Shown in pieces: positions 52,575 through 61,518 of a stretch of 64,000 nucleotides of DNA (the stretch's first letter is position 1; each line of letters opens with the position of its first letter). The notes under the pieces are model-generated. The model searched no databases. It had not been told where the DNA came from and saw only the letters and a list, made by a program, of their open reading frames with translations. The stretch is from Pseudomonadota bacterium (GTDB lineage Bacteria > Pseudomonadota > Alphaproteobacteria > Sphingomonadales > Sphingomonadaceae), in assembly GCA_023391375.1 (NCBI GenBank), contig JAEWBB010000026.1, positions 67,888 to 131,887 on the forward strand, read 5' to 3'. Both the position numbers and the translations under genes were made by a program.

Positions 52575-53459
52575 TCAGTCCGCCACCGGTTCCGGGATCG
52601 TCACCGTCACCGTGGCGTGCTGCGCTTCCCCGCCCTGGATGAAGGCGAGGATGTCCGCGTTCACGATTTCCGGCTTGGTCGTGCACATGCCGTGCGGGAA
52701 GCCCGGATAGGTCTTGAGCGTGCCATTCACCAGCAACTTGGCCGACAGCGGCGCCGAATCCTCGTAGGGCACGATCTGGTCGTCGTCGCCGTGCATCACC
52801 AGCACCGGCACGGTGATGCTCTTCAAATCGTCCGTGAAATCAGTCTCGCTGAATGCCTTGATGCAATCGTACTGCGCTTTGGCACCGCCCATCATCCCCT
52901 GGCGGTACCAGTTGTCGATCACCCCCTGACTGACCAATGCGGCTGGCCGGTTGTAGCCGTAGAAAGGCCCGCTCGGCACATCGACGTACAGCTGCGCCCG
53001 GTTGGCAATCAGCGCGTTGCGGAAACCGTCGAACACCTCGATCGGCGTCCCGCCCGGGTTGCTGTCCTTCTTCACCATGACCGGCGGCACCGCGCCGATG
53101 ATCACCGCCTTCGACACCCGGCCCGCGTCGGCCCTAGCGACATAATGCACGACTTCGCCGCCACCGGTCGAATGGCCGACATGCACCGCGCCCTTGAGGT
53201 CGAGGAACGACACCAGCTGCTTCACGTCCTCGGCATAGGTGTCCATGTCGTTGCCGCTGTCGGTCTGGGTCGAGCGGCCGTGACCGCGCCGGTCATGGGC
53301 GACGACCCGGAAGCCCTGGCCGAGGAAGAACATCATCTGGTTGTCCCAGTCGTCCGCGCTCAGCGGCCAGCCATGATGGAAAAAGATTGGCGGCGCGGCC
53401 TTGTCGCCCCAGTCCTTGTAGAAAATCTCGGTCCCGTCGCGGGTCGTGAATGTCGGCAT
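52575..53459 (-). CDS. Alpha/beta hydrolase, non-heme haloperoxidase-like
   Basis: A 294-residue hydrolase from the ATG at 53459. The nucleophile serine is in VGHSTGGGEVVHYVARA, the oxyanion HHGWPLSADDWDNQM and AHDRRGHGRSTQTDSGNDMDTYA are typical of the chloroperoxidase (perhydrolase) subgroup, with aspartate in MHGDDDQIVP and histidine in PGFPHGMCTTKPEIVN. It lies between ruvC and ruvA on the opposite strand. Confidence 0.92.
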   Translation of the reverse strand: MPTFTTRDGTEIFYKDWGDKAAPPIFFHHGWPLSADDWDNQMMFFLGQGFRVVAHDRRGHGRSTQTDSGNDMDTYAEDVKQLVSFLDLKGAVHVGHSTGGGEVVHYVARADAGRVSKAVIIGAVPPVMVKKDSNPGGTPIEVFDGFRNALIANRAQLYVDVPSGPFYGYNRPAALVSQGVIDNWYRQGMMGGAKAQYDCIKAFSETDFTDDLKSITVPVLVMHGDDDQIVPYEDSAPLSAKLLVNGTLKTYPGFPHGMCTTKPEIVNADILAFIQGGEAQHATVTVTIPEPVAD

Positions 53460-53661
53460 GTGCAGCTCCCTCGGATCCCCCCCGAAGGCACGCAGGACGC
53501 CACGTCTCGCCGGCCGGGGATGCCCCTTCCCCCGCGCGACTCCGGTCGCACCGACGGTTCGCCCTATACCATCGTGCACGACTTTGGCCGCACGGATTTC
53601 ACGCCGATTGCACGGTGGTTCGCTGCTGCTAGTGTTGCGCCTTCATCGATGGGGGTTTTCC

Positions 53662-54414
53662 ATGTTGCGTCGCGTTCCGATCCTGCTGGCCGGACTGGTC
53701 GCCTTGCCCGTGTATGCCCAGCTCAATCCCAATGGCGGCGCGTTCTCCGCGAAAGGCGTGTTGAACGACCACGACGGCAATCGAGGGGAATGGGCCGCGC
53801 AGGGCGCACTCAAGGGCGGCGCATTCCAGGGCCAGATGGCGATGGTCTTGGGTGGGAAGGCCATGAAGGTGTCCATGGACCAAGCCTACGTGGAAAATGG
53901 ATTCTGCGTCTTGCGCGGCGTCGACGGTCGCAACCGGTTTGAACTTCGCGGCAAGTGCAGTCCGACCAGCTTCGGGCCCGGTGTGGCGAAGGGCTATTTT
54001 GACGGCGACCGGGACTTCACCGGCGAATTCTCGGGCACCATCCAGTTTGGCGCGGCGGCCCGCGTTCCGGCCAAGGCCGGTATCGTCCCGACCGGCAAGC
54101 TGATGTGCATCTATCGCGAGCGCGTCGGCGGCGTGGTGGCGGGTGACATCGGCACACGCATGTCCCGCCCGTCCGCCATGGTCTCCCTGACGCTTTCCGG
54201 CGGACACTATCAGACACGCAACGGCGGCGGGGCCTACACGGTCAGGGGCGACCGCGTCCGTTTGACGAGCGGACCGTTCGCGGGCGCCGTCGGCGAACTT
54301 CGTGCCGACAACAGCGGTGCGCCTGCCGTCTACTTCAACGTCGAGGACAATCGGGCGGCGAACGGAAGGCCGATCGTCGATCCGTGGACGACGGCTTGCG
54401 CGACCCAACGCTGA
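53662..54414 (+). CDS. Secreted beta-rich protein, unknown
   Basis: A 250-residue protein with a clear Sec signal peptide (RRVPILLAGLVALPVYA, cleaved near residue 22). The mature part is Gly- and beta-rich with repeated motifs (GAFSAKGVLNDHDGNRGEW, RNRFELRGKCS) and cysteines at the start, middle and end that could pair. A GGGGG site precedes the ATG. No family recognised. It lies just upstream of ruvA but is probably independent. Confidence 0.78.
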   Translation: MLRRVPILLAGLVALPVYAQLNPNGGAFSAKGVLNDHDGNRGEWAAQGALKGGAFQGQMAMVLGGKAMKVSMDQAYVENGFCVLRGVDGRNRFELRGKCSPTSFGPGVAKGYFDGDRDFTGEFSGTIQFGAAARVPAKAGIVPTGKLMCIYRERVGGVVAGDIGTRMSRPSAMVSLTLSGGHYQTRNGGGAYTVRGDRVRLTSGPFAGAVGELRADNSGAPAVYFNVEDNRAANGRPIVDPWTTACATQR

Positions 54415-54465
54415 GGAAACAAATTCGGCGGTGACGCGCCCGCAATCTCTTGCTCTACTGACGCC

Positions 54466-55062
54466 ATGATCGCCCGCCTTACCGGTACGCTCGCCGAGCT
54501 CGCTTCCGACCATGCCATCGTCGACGTCGGCGGGGTCGGCTACCTCGTCCAGGCCAGCGGGCGCACGCTCGATGCGCTCGGCGGGGTCGGCGCGAGCGTC
54601 ACGCTGCTGACCCAGATGCAGGTGCGCGAAGACGGCTGGACGCTGTTCGCGTTCGGCAGCACCGGCGAACGCGAGGCGTTCCGCGCGCTGACCGACATCC
54701 AGGGCGTCGGCGGCAAGGTGGCGCTCGCCATCCTCTCGATCCTGTCGCCGGAAGATCTCGCCCGTGCCGCCGCAAATGGCGACAAGGCGATGGTCGCCCG
54801 CGCCAACGGCGTCGGCCCCAAGCTGGCGCAGCGGATCGTCAACGAACTCGGGACCAAGCTAGGCACGCCGGCGCTGGCCGGGGCGGCAGGCGCCGCCGTA
54901 CCGTCGCGCGGCCATGCGCAGGACGCGCTGAGCGCACTCGCCAACCTCGGCTTCAAGCCTGCCGAAGCCAGCGCCGCCGTGGCCAAGGCCGCCGAGGAGC
55001 TGGGCGACGGCGCGACCCTCGACGCACTCGTCAGGCTCGCGCTCAAGAAAGCGGCGAAGTAG
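54466..55062 (+). CDS. ruvA: Holliday-junction branch-migration protein RuvA
   Basis: A 198-residue RuvA: OB domain (MIARLTGTLAEL ... VDVGGVGYLVQAS), two helix-hairpin-helix motifs (LTDIQGVGGKVALAIL and ANGVGPKLAQRIVNEL) and a C-terminal UBA-like domain (AQDALSALANLGFKPAEA) that contacts RuvB. It is separated from ruvC by two genes and from ruvB by five genes, which is unusual. Confidence 0.96.
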   Translation: MIARLTGTLAELASDHAIVDVGGVGYLVQASGRTLDALGGVGASVTLLTQMQVREDGWTLFAFGSTGEREAFRALTDIQGVGGKVALAILSILSPEDLARAAANGDKAMVARANGVGPKLAQRIVNELGTKLGTPALAGAAGAAVPSRGHAQDALSALANLGFKPAEASAAVAKAAEELGDGATLDALVRLALKKAAK

Positions 55063-55114
55063 AGGAGCGATCGGCCCCAAAAGTGCGACTCCGCGTCGCG
55101 TGAGGAGGTGCATG

Positions 55115-55573
55115 ATGCTTCCGTTGCTTTTCGCTCTTGGGATTATCGCTTCAGCGGACGCCGCGCCCCTTTCACCGCCCTTGGCGCTATCCCCGGCCCA
55201 GCAGCAGGTCTGGCAAGGCGAAGTCCGCCTGTGGGCCGCGCTCGATGCGCGGGACGGGCGCCGCGTGATGGCTCTGATGGCGCCCGAGGTGAGGGGCTGG
55301 CCGTGCGGTGCCGACCATCCGGTGGACTATGCGGATCTTTCCCGCTCCTCATCCGCGGCAAGGGCCGACGCTCCCCGCCGCACGACCGTGCCGACCCCCG
55401 AGGCGGTTGTGCTCGGGCAGGATTTCGCGATGACCTTCCTATCGGCGGAAACCCGCTGGACCGATGCGGAGGGTCACCGCCAATCGCAGCGCATCAAGGT
55501 CCTCCACAGCTGGAAACCGACGCCATCCGGTTGGAAGATCGTCGGCGGCATGTGTGCGCCGCTTGAGCCCTAA
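55115..55573 (+). CDS. Secreted DUF4440/SnoaL-like protein
   Basis: A 152-residue exported protein. The signal peptide (MLPLLFALGIIASADA) is followed by an NTF2-like fold indicated by QQQVWQGEVRLWAALDARDGRRVMALM at the start and the C-terminal WKPTPSGWKIVGGMCAP. The ATG at 55115 sits six bases after AGGAGG; the adjacent upstream ATG is too close. No catalytic residues are evident. It ends near the 13-bp hairpin. Confidence 0.75.
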   Translation: MLPLLFALGIIASADAAPLSPPLALSPAQQQVWQGEVRLWAALDARDGRRVMALMAPEVRGWPCGADHPVDYADLSRSSSAARADAPRRTTVPTPEAVVLGQDFAMTFLSAETRWTDAEGHRQSQRIKVLHSWKPTPSGWKIVGGMCAPLEP

Positions 55574-55588
55574 TGGTGGCGGCTAGAA

Positions 55589-55621
55589 GGCGGGCGCGGG
55601 TTGCTCGGACCCGCGCCCGCC
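55589..55621. terminator. Strong GC hairpin between convergent genes
   Basis: GGCGGGCGCGGGT and ACCCGCGCCCGCC form a perfect 13-bp stem (55589-55601 and 55609-55621) with a seven-base loop, exactly between two convergent genes. No poly-T tract follows on either strand, so it may work as a bidirectional, Rho-aided or I-shaped terminator. Confidence 0.65.
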
Positions 55622-55632
55622 AGCCCCTTGCG

Positions 55633-55941
55633 CTATTTGCGCAGGAACCAGTCGCTGCCCAGCACTTCGACGCGATGGTCGCGGATGTACCAATAGCCGT
55701 CGCTGTCCCGTTCGCAGGGAAAGGCGCGGGTAAGGAAGCTGGCCACGTCGCCCGTGCTGTCGAACAGGTTGGGATAGCGATCGAGGAGCGAGTCGCGGTC
55801 GTCATGGCTGAGGTCGGCCACCGCCGCCTCGCACTGTCCGCGTGTCGCGAACGGCACATCGAGGTTGAAGATGTGATTGGCCGAAGCCGGAGCGGCGACG
55901 GCGGCGAGCAGGGCGGCGCTCAGCGCCAGGCGGGTGTGCAT
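55633..55941 (-). CDS. Small secreted protein, unknown
   Basis: A 102-residue protein with a signal peptide (RLALSAALLAAVAAPASA). The mature part, NHIFNLDVPFATRGQCEAAVADLSHDDRD onward, has two cysteines (RGQCEA and FPCERDS) that could form a disulfide, and ends in YWYIRDHRVEVLGSDWFLRK. The start at 55941 has a GGAAGTGAG site. No family recognised. Confidence 0.75.
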   Translation of the reverse strand: MHTRLALSAALLAAVAAPASANHIFNLDVPFATRGQCEAAVADLSHDDRDSLLDRYPNLFDSTGDVASFLTRAFPCERDSDGYWYIRDHRVEVLGSDWFLRK

Positions 55942-56169
55942 ACTCACTTCCTTTCGAACGAGGCCGAGCGTGCGCCCGGCACCAACCCTGTTGATCCGCT
56001 GCTGCCGCGAACGGCATGATGATGTGCCGAGGGACAACCGATGATGTTCGGATGGACGCACGCCGCGCACGGGCCGCCCCGGCGAAAAGTGCGGATCGCC
56101 TTATTTGCTTGTCGGCCCGCACCGGACCCCCGTATTTCCGCCATTCCTGAAGCGCGCGAGAGTGATTCG

Positions 56170-56934
56170 ATGCCTGATTTCGCTTTCGATCTCGCGGATC
56201 TCCTGCCCTTCATCGCCATCGGTTTCGCCGCCCAGCTGGTCGACGGTGCGCTGGGCATGGCATTCGGGGTGATTTCCTCGACGCTGCTGGTCAGCATCGG
56301 CGTCCCGCCCGCCGCCGCCTCGGCCGGCGTCCATGTCGTCGAGACGTTCACGACCGGCGTTTCCGGTATCAGCCATGTGTTCCACCGAAACGTCCGCTGG
56401 AAGCTGTTCCTGCGCCTTGTCATCCCTGGTGTGATCGGCGGGGTGCTGGGCGCCTATGTCCTGTCGAACGTCGATGCAGCGGTCGCGCGACCTTTCGTGC
56501 TCACCTATCTAGCCGGGGTCGGCCTGTGGCTGCTGTGGCGGGGGGTCCGCTACCCGCCGCACGAAAAGGAGCCGAAGGTGATCGAGCCCCTGGGCCTGAT
56601 TGGAGGCTTCCTCGACGCGGCCGGCGGCGGCGGCTGGGGACCGGTGGTGACGTCGAACCTGCTCGTCCAGGGCGCCAGCCCGCGCCACGTCATCGGCTCG
56701 GTCAACACCGCTGAGTTCTTCCTCACCGTGGCGATCAGCGCGACCTTCATCGCTTCTTTGGGCATTGCCGCATTCACCATCGCCACCACCGGCCTCTTGA
56801 TCGGCGGCGTGCTCGCCGCGCCGATGGGTGCTTTCCTTGCCAAGCGCGTTCCGGCCAAGACCCTGCTGATTTTCGTCGGCGCGGTCCTCACCATCACCAG
56901 CGCCTACGGCGTGTGGCGGGCGCTAGCCGCATGA
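56170..56934 (+). CDS. TauE/SafE-type sulfite exporter family permease
   Basis: A 254-residue membrane protein with about eight helices and an internal repeat. Family motifs: AAQLVDGALGMAFGVISSTLL in the first half and GGFLDAAGGGGWGPVVTSNLL in the second, both Gly-rich and matching TauE/SafE. Substrates include sulfite, sulfonates and related anions; the true one is unknown. Its stop overlaps the GFA gene start. Confidence 0.9.
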   Translation: MPDFAFDLADLLPFIAIGFAAQLVDGALGMAFGVISSTLLVSIGVPPAAASAGVHVVETFTTGVSGISHVFHRNVRWKLFLRLVIPGVIGGVLGAYVLSNVDAAVARPFVLTYLAGVGLWLLWRGVRYPPHEKEPKVIEPLGLIGGFLDAAGGGGWGPVVTSNLLVQGASPRHVIGSVNTAEFFLTVAISATFIASLGIAAFTIATTGLLIGGVLAAPMGAFLAKRVPAKTLLIFVGAVLTITSAYGVWRALAA

Positions 56935-57323
56935 CTCACACCGCCTCGTGCCGCTGCGGCAACTTGAGCCTTATCGCGACCGGCGAGCCGGTGCGGGTGT
57001 CGGTGTGCCATTGCCTCAACTGCCAGAAGCGATCGGGCAGCGCGTTCGCCGCGCAAGTCCGCTTTCCGGCCGACCAGGTGACTATCGAGGGCGATTCGAC
57101 CAGCTTCGCTATCGCCGGGGACAGCGGAAACCTCGCCGATTTTCATTTTTGCCCTGCCTGCGGCGCGACGGTCTACTTCATCAACCGCAATATGGCCGAC
57201 ACCGTCGCCGTCCCCCTCGGCATGTTCGACGATGCTCGCGCCTTCCGCCCCCACTTCTCGATGTTCGAGAACCGCAAGCACGACTGGTTGGAGATCGTCG
57301 GCCCGGGCATCGAGCACGACTGA
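56931..57323 (+). CDS. GFA family protein (glutathione-dependent formaldehyde-activating type)
   Basis: A 130-residue zinc protein. The zinc ligands are in SCRCGNLS, CHCLNCQKRSGS and FCPACGATVYF, the typical GFA arrangement. The original GFA enzyme speeds S-hydroxymethylglutathione formation, but most family members have no proven role. ATGA overlap with the TauE/SafE gene suggests shared translation. Confidence 0.9.
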   Translation: MTHTASCRCGNLSLIATGEPVRVSVCHCLNCQKRSGSAFAAQVRFPADQVTIEGDSTSFAIAGDSGNLADFHFCPACGATVYFINRNMADTVAVPLGMFDDARAFRPHFSMFENRKHDWLEIVGPGIEHD

Positions 57324-57337
57324 CCCGGGCATTTCTC

Positions 57338-58900
57338 CTACCTGCAGGGACCGCGCGGCCCCGGCACCGGCACGGCCGGATTGGCGTAGATCTTGAAAAA
57401 GCTACCCTGTGCGATGGGAACGAGCCCCTTTGCCGGCGTCCAGCGAGACTTGCCCTCGTGCAGGTAAAGGACGTGCGAGAAGTCGCTTGTCCAGTGTTGG
57501 GCATAAGCGAAGGTCTTCTGCTGGACCTTCGACAGCCGGCGGTGGAAGAAGGCCGGCTCGCGCACGAGGATCGATTCCACCCGGTTCAGCGGCCGCCCCA
57601 CCTCCACGTTGCGGCAGGCGAACGCGGGCGTCGCGTCGAGCGGCTGCATGCCCTTGCCGGAAAATTCGAGCGGATTGAAAATCCGGCCGGCGACGGTCGC
57701 CACGCTCGCCATATGGTAGTGGAGCTTATAGTCGACATCGCTGCCGTTGATCGAGAAAACGGTGGCGTAAGGCGGCAATGTCGCGGCAGCGGCGCGAATC
57801 TCGTCAACCTCGCGGTGCAGCTTCGCCCGGGCCGGAATGGCGATGGTCAGCTGGAGGATAATGGTCACGACAGCCAGGCCAACGATCGTCGACACGGCAC
57901 GCGGGCTCGGTCGATCCAGGCGCAGGCAAATCACAAACAACACGGTCAGCAGGACCGCCGTTCGCGAATCGATGTCGACCGCGGCGCCGATCTGCGTGGG
58001 CACGATCAGGAGGAACGCCAGCAGGCCGAGCAGTATGCGCGTGGTTCCAGCGCCCAGCGAAGCGAACCCCTCCCGAAGCCCGGCATAGGCGGCCGCGACC
58101 CACAGGAAGGTGAGGAGGATCGTCCGCCACCCGGAGCCGAACATCAGCGCCGAAAACAGGCTGAGGAATTTCGATTCCAGAAGGAAGTTGATGTCGGTTG
58201 GCCCCTTGTCGGCAAGCAGGATGAAGGCGACCGGTAGGATGTAGCAGGCCGCCGCCATCAGCCCCGTCCGAACAACCGCGCGAATGTCGCGCCACCGCGT
58301 GTCGCCGAGCATCCAGAAAAACAGCAGCAGTCCGCCGGCCATCCCCGCGAAGGCATGACACAGGCAAAGTAACAGGCCGGCGATATTCGATACGATCGCC
58401 AGCGGCAGGAACGGGCGCTCGGCGAACGGCTTGCGGAACAGGTAGATCGCGTAAAGGAGGAAGGCCGCGAGACCGACCAAATAGTTCGTGTAGCCCATGA
58501 AGGTGACGAGGTTGAACGACAGGGCCGGCACCAGCAGGATCGGCCAGTCGGTCCGGCCGATGATCGCGCGCTGAAGGAACCAGGCGCATGCAAAGACGGT
58601 CAACATGGCTACCGTCGCGATCCCCGCCAGCAGCGGTTCCGCGGCAACGAGGCCGCACAGCGGCAGGTTGATCAGGTCGAGCGCCAGGTTGGGAATGAGG
58701 CCGAGCTTGATCCGCCACATGTCGAGCAGCGGATCGCCGGGCGCGGCGCACTCGATCGTCAGGCGCGCGATGTGGTTGTAGGAATCGACGCCGAACACGC
58801 CGGTCGCGAAATAGGCCAGCACGACGGCGCACAGCGCGGCGTAGATCATCAGGATGGTCCGGCTGGTCGCGCCGGTCAGTTGGTACGCATCACGTGGCAT
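57338..58900 (-). CDS. Large polytopic membrane protein, unknown (GT-C-like topology)
   Basis: A 520-residue protein with 10-12 predicted helices (about residues 15-370), then a soluble periplasmic C-terminal domain of about 130 residues (SINGSDVDYKLHYHM ... FFKIYANPAVPVPGP). The first loop contains GVFGVDSYNHIARL, where GT-C glycosyltransferases carry an acidic pair, so a sugar-transfer role is conceivable but unproven. The GGGGGAAG site precedes the ATG at 58900. It is flanked by a 242-base gap to ruvB with no further gene seen. Confidence 0.7.
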   Translation of the reverse strand: MPRDAYQLTGATSRTILMIYAALCAVVLAYFATGVFGVDSYNHIARLTIECAAPGDPLLDMWRIKLGLIPNLALDLINLPLCGLVAAEPLLAGIATVAMLTVFACAWFLQRAIIGRTDWPILLVPALSFNLVTFMGYTNYLVGLAAFLLYAIYLFRKPFAERPFLPLAIVSNIAGLLLCLCHAFAGMAGGLLLFFWMLGDTRWRDIRAVVRTGLMAAACYILPVAFILLADKGPTDINFLLESKFLSLFSALMFGSGWRTILLTFLWVAAAYAGLREGFASLGAGTTRILLGLLAFLLIVPTQIGAAVDIDSRTAVLLTVLFVICLRLDRPSPRAVSTIVGLAVVTIILQLTIAIPARAKLHREVDEIRAAAATLPPYATVFSINGSDVDYKLHYHMASVATVAGRIFNPLEFSGKGMQPLDATPAFACRNVEVGRPLNRVESILVREPAFFHRRLSKVQQKTFAYAQHWTSDFSHVLYLHEGKSRWTPAKGLVPIAQGSFFKIYANPAVPVPGPRGPCR

Positions 58901-59142
58901 GAACTTCCCCCGAAGGCGCAAACGACTCTTTTTTTTCGCGCCTGTCCAGTGACTTCGACGCATTATTCCTGATCGCAGCGCCCTGTTCGGCCGCCCGAAG
59001 ACGTTCCCGTTTTTCCCCTGTCCTACCGGCGCGCTTTTCGGCATGGTGCCCGCGATGTCCCGCGCTTCCCTCCCCCGCTCCCCGCGTAAGTTCGCGCTTT
59101 GGCGCACCTTTCCCGTGAATTTTGCGAACATAAGCGCGTTCG

Positions 59143-60180
59143 ATGGCCACTGATCCCGCCCGCCTGACCACGCCCGAGCGGACGGCAGAAGACGCGGACG
59201 CCGCGCTTCGTCCCAAGAACCTCGACGAATTCGTCGGCCAGGCCGGCGCGCGCGATAACCTGCGCGTGTTCATCAACGCCGCCAAGGCGCGTGGCGAGGC
59301 GCTCGACCATGTGCTGTTTTTCGGCCCGCCGGGCCTCGGCAAGACCACGCTGGCGCAGATCGTCGCCAAGGAAATGGGCGTCGGCTTCCGCGCCACCTCC
59401 GGCCCGGTCATCGCCAAGTCGGGCGACCTCGCCGCGCTGCTCACAAACCTCGAGAACGGCGACGTCCTGTTCATCGACGAGATTCACCGCCTCAATCCGG
59501 CGGTCGAGGAAGTGCTCTACCCGGCGATGGAGGATCGCGCGCTCGACCTGATGATCGGCGAAGGTCCGTCGGCCCGCTCGGTCCGGATCGACCTGCCGCA
59601 GTTCACGCTGGTCGGCGCGACCACCCGCCAAGGCCTGCTGACCACGCCGCTGCGCGACCGGTTCGGCATTCCCGTCCGCCTCAACTTCTACACCGTCGAC
59701 GAGCTGGAGCAGGTCGTCACCCGCGCGGCCCGCCTGCTCGGCGCGCCGCTGACCAACGACGGCGCGCACGAGGTAGCCCGCCGCAGCCGCGGAACGCCGC
59801 GCATCGCCGGCCGCCTGCTGCGCCGCGTCCGCGACTTCGCCCACGCCGCCGGCGCCGAGGCGATCGACGCCGAGACCGCCGACCGCTCGCTGAAACGGCT
59901 GGAGATCGATCAGCTCGGCCTCGATGCGATGGACCGGCGTTACCTGATGATGATCGCCGACCTTTACGGTGGCGGCCCGGTCGGCATCGAAACGCTGGCC
60001 GCCGGCCTCAGCGAACCGCGAGATACGCTGGAAGACGTGGTCGAGCCTTACCTCATTCAGCTGGGCCTCATCGCCCGCACGGCACGAGGGCGTTGCCTCA
60101 ACGGGCGCGGCTGGACCCACCTCGGCCTGACGCCGCCGCGGGGCAGCCAGGACGGACTGTTCGACCCGGAAGGAAAATGA
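59143..60180 (+). CDS. ruvB: Holliday-junction branch-migration helicase RuvB
   Basis: A 345-residue AAA+ motor. Walker A FFGPPGLGKTTLAQIV (about residue 65), Walker B DVLFIDEIHRLNP, sensor 1 LVGATTRQGLLT, arginine finger region PLRDRFGIP and the C-terminal winged helix are intact. The start RPKNLDEFVGQ region is typical. Its stop overlaps the DUF3089 gene (ATGA). Confidence 0.97.
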   Translation: MATDPARLTTPERTAEDADAALRPKNLDEFVGQAGARDNLRVFINAAKARGEALDHVLFFGPPGLGKTTLAQIVAKEMGVGFRATSGPVIAKSGDLAALLTNLENGDVLFIDEIHRLNPAVEEVLYPAMEDRALDLMIGEGPSARSVRIDLPQFTLVGATTRQGLLTTPLRDRFGIPVRLNFYTVDELEQVVTRAARLLGAPLTNDGAHEVARRSRGTPRIAGRLLRRVRDFAHAAGAEAIDAETADRSLKRLEIDQLGLDAMDRRYLMMIADLYGGGPVGIETLAAGLSEPRDTLEDVVEPYLIQLGLIARTARGRCLNGRGWTHLGLTPPRGSQDGLFDPEGK

Positions 60181-61361
60181 TCCGACTGTTCTTCGCCGCG
60201 CTGGCCCTCGCCGCCGCGCCGCTGGCCGCGCCGGCCGCCGCCCAGGCACCCGCCCCGGCGGATTACAGCAAGGCGTCGCACTGGATCTGCCTGCCGGGGC
60301 GCGCCGACACCTGTACGACCCCGCTCCGCACGACGATGCTCAACGTCAACGGCTACGGCTCGACCGGCCGCTCGACCGTGGCAACAGACAGCGGCGTCGA
60401 TTGCTTTGTGGTCTACCCCACGGTCAGCCGCGATTCGGGGATGAACAGCGACCTCGTCGCGAACGAGGAAAAGGACATCGTCGAAAGCCAGTTCGCGAGG
60501 TTGTCGGGCGGTTGCCGGATGATCGTACCGGTTTATCGCTCGATGACCGTCGGCGCGGTGGCGGTGTCGATGGCGGGCGGCGACGTCACCCAGCCGGCGA
60601 TGCTGGCCTACGGCGACGTCCGCTCGGCGTGGAAATATTACCTCGCCAACTTCAACAAGGGCCGCCCCTACGTGCTGGTCGGGCACAGCCAGGGATCGCT
60701 GATGCTGATCCAACTGCTGGCCCATGAAATCGAAGGAAAGCCGGAGGCGAAGCGCATGCAGCTCGCCATCCTGCCGGGCTTCAACGTCATGGTGCCGCAG
60801 GGCAAGACCGTAGGCGGCACGTTCAAGTCGACCCCGCTGTGCACCTCGGCCGGGCAGACCGGCTGCGTGCTGACCTGGACGAGTTTCCGCGAAAAGAACG
60901 TGCCGCCGCCCGGCGCCCTATTCGGCTTCGCCGACCAGCCCGGCATGACGGTCGGCTGCACCAACCCGGGCCGTCCCGGCGCGACCGGCTGGGTGCCGCT
61001 CGACAGCTATTGGGACACGACGCTATCCGTTCCCGTCCCCGGCGGTCCCGTCCAGTGGTCGAGCGAGGGGGCGCCGCCTTCCCCCTATTTGCGAACCGAA
61101 GGGCTGGTCTCGGCCCGCTGCGTCAACGATGGCCAGCGCGGTTACCTGTCGATCCGCACCAACCCGTCGCCCGGCGGCAAGCGCACCGACCGGGTTGGCG
61201 GTGAAGTCGGGCTGCTCGGTTTCTTCCTGCCCGGCTGGGGCATGCACCTGATCGACGTCTCGGCCGCACAGGGCGACATCCTGCGCCGGATCGAGGCGCT
61301 CAACCGGCCGGCCCTTCCTCGATCCAGAACAGATCCCCTGGCGCCAGTTCAAGCGCCCTAG
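60177..61361 (+). CDS. DUF3089 family secreted alpha/beta hydrolase
   Basis: A 394-residue exported hydrolase. The signal peptide (LFFAALALAAAPLAAPAAAQA) is followed by the DUF3089 domain with VDCFVVYPTVSRD, YRSMTVGA and the serine nucleophile in LVGHSQGSLMLIQLL. Cysteines in WICLPGRADTC and LCTSAGQTGC probably form disulfides. It is coupled to ruvB and its C-terminus overlaps the convergent XRE gene by 62 bases. Confidence 0.87.
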   Translation: MIRLFFAALALAAAPLAAPAAAQAPAPADYSKASHWICLPGRADTCTTPLRTTMLNVNGYGSTGRSTVATDSGVDCFVVYPTVSRDSGMNSDLVANEEKDIVESQFARLSGGCRMIVPVYRSMTVGAVAVSMAGGDVTQPAMLAYGDVRSAWKYYLANFNKGRPYVLVGHSQGSLMLIQLLAHEIEGKPEAKRMQLAILPGFNVMVPQGKTVGGTFKSTPLCTSAGQTGCVLTWTSFREKNVPPPGALFGFADQPGMTVGCTNPGRPGATGWVPLDSYWDTTLSVPVPGGPVQWSSEGAPPSPYLRTEGLVSARCVNDGQRGYLSIRTNPSPGGKRTDRVGGEVGLLGFFLPGWGMHLIDVSAAQGDILRRIEALNRPALPRSRTDPLAPVQAP

Positions 61362-61518
61362 CCATCTTAAGGGCGAGCAGCGCCGACGGCACGAAGATCC
61401 CGTTCTCGACCGTGTTCACCGTTTTGCGGCTCACCTGGCATGCTTCGGCCAGGTCGGCCTGGGTCAGGCCGAGTTCCGCCCGCCTTTCCTTCAACCGGTT
61501 GCGAAGCGTTTCAGCCAT
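61300..61518 (-). CDS. XRE-family helix-turn-helix regulator
   Basis: A 72-residue single-domain DNA-binding protein. The HTH (about residues 8-60) includes ERRAELGLTQADLAEACQVS and RKTVNTVENGIFVPS, the typical pattern of small XRE regulators. It overlaps the upstream membrane-protein gene by 8 bases and the convergent DUF3089 gene by 62. The pair is preceded by a GTAAC dyad that may be its own operator. Confidence 0.9.
   Translation of the reverse strand: MAETLRNRLKERRAELGLTQADLAEACQVSRKTVNTVENGIFVPSALLALKMARALELAPGDLFWIEEGPAG

Noticed and set aside
59060..59142. GTTC/GAAC elements upstream of ruvB as a LexA box.
   Set aside because: The pairs have the wrong spacing: the alphaproteobacterial SOS box is GTTC-N7-GTTC and none is seen; GAAC-N8-GTTC is not a match to other LexA types either.
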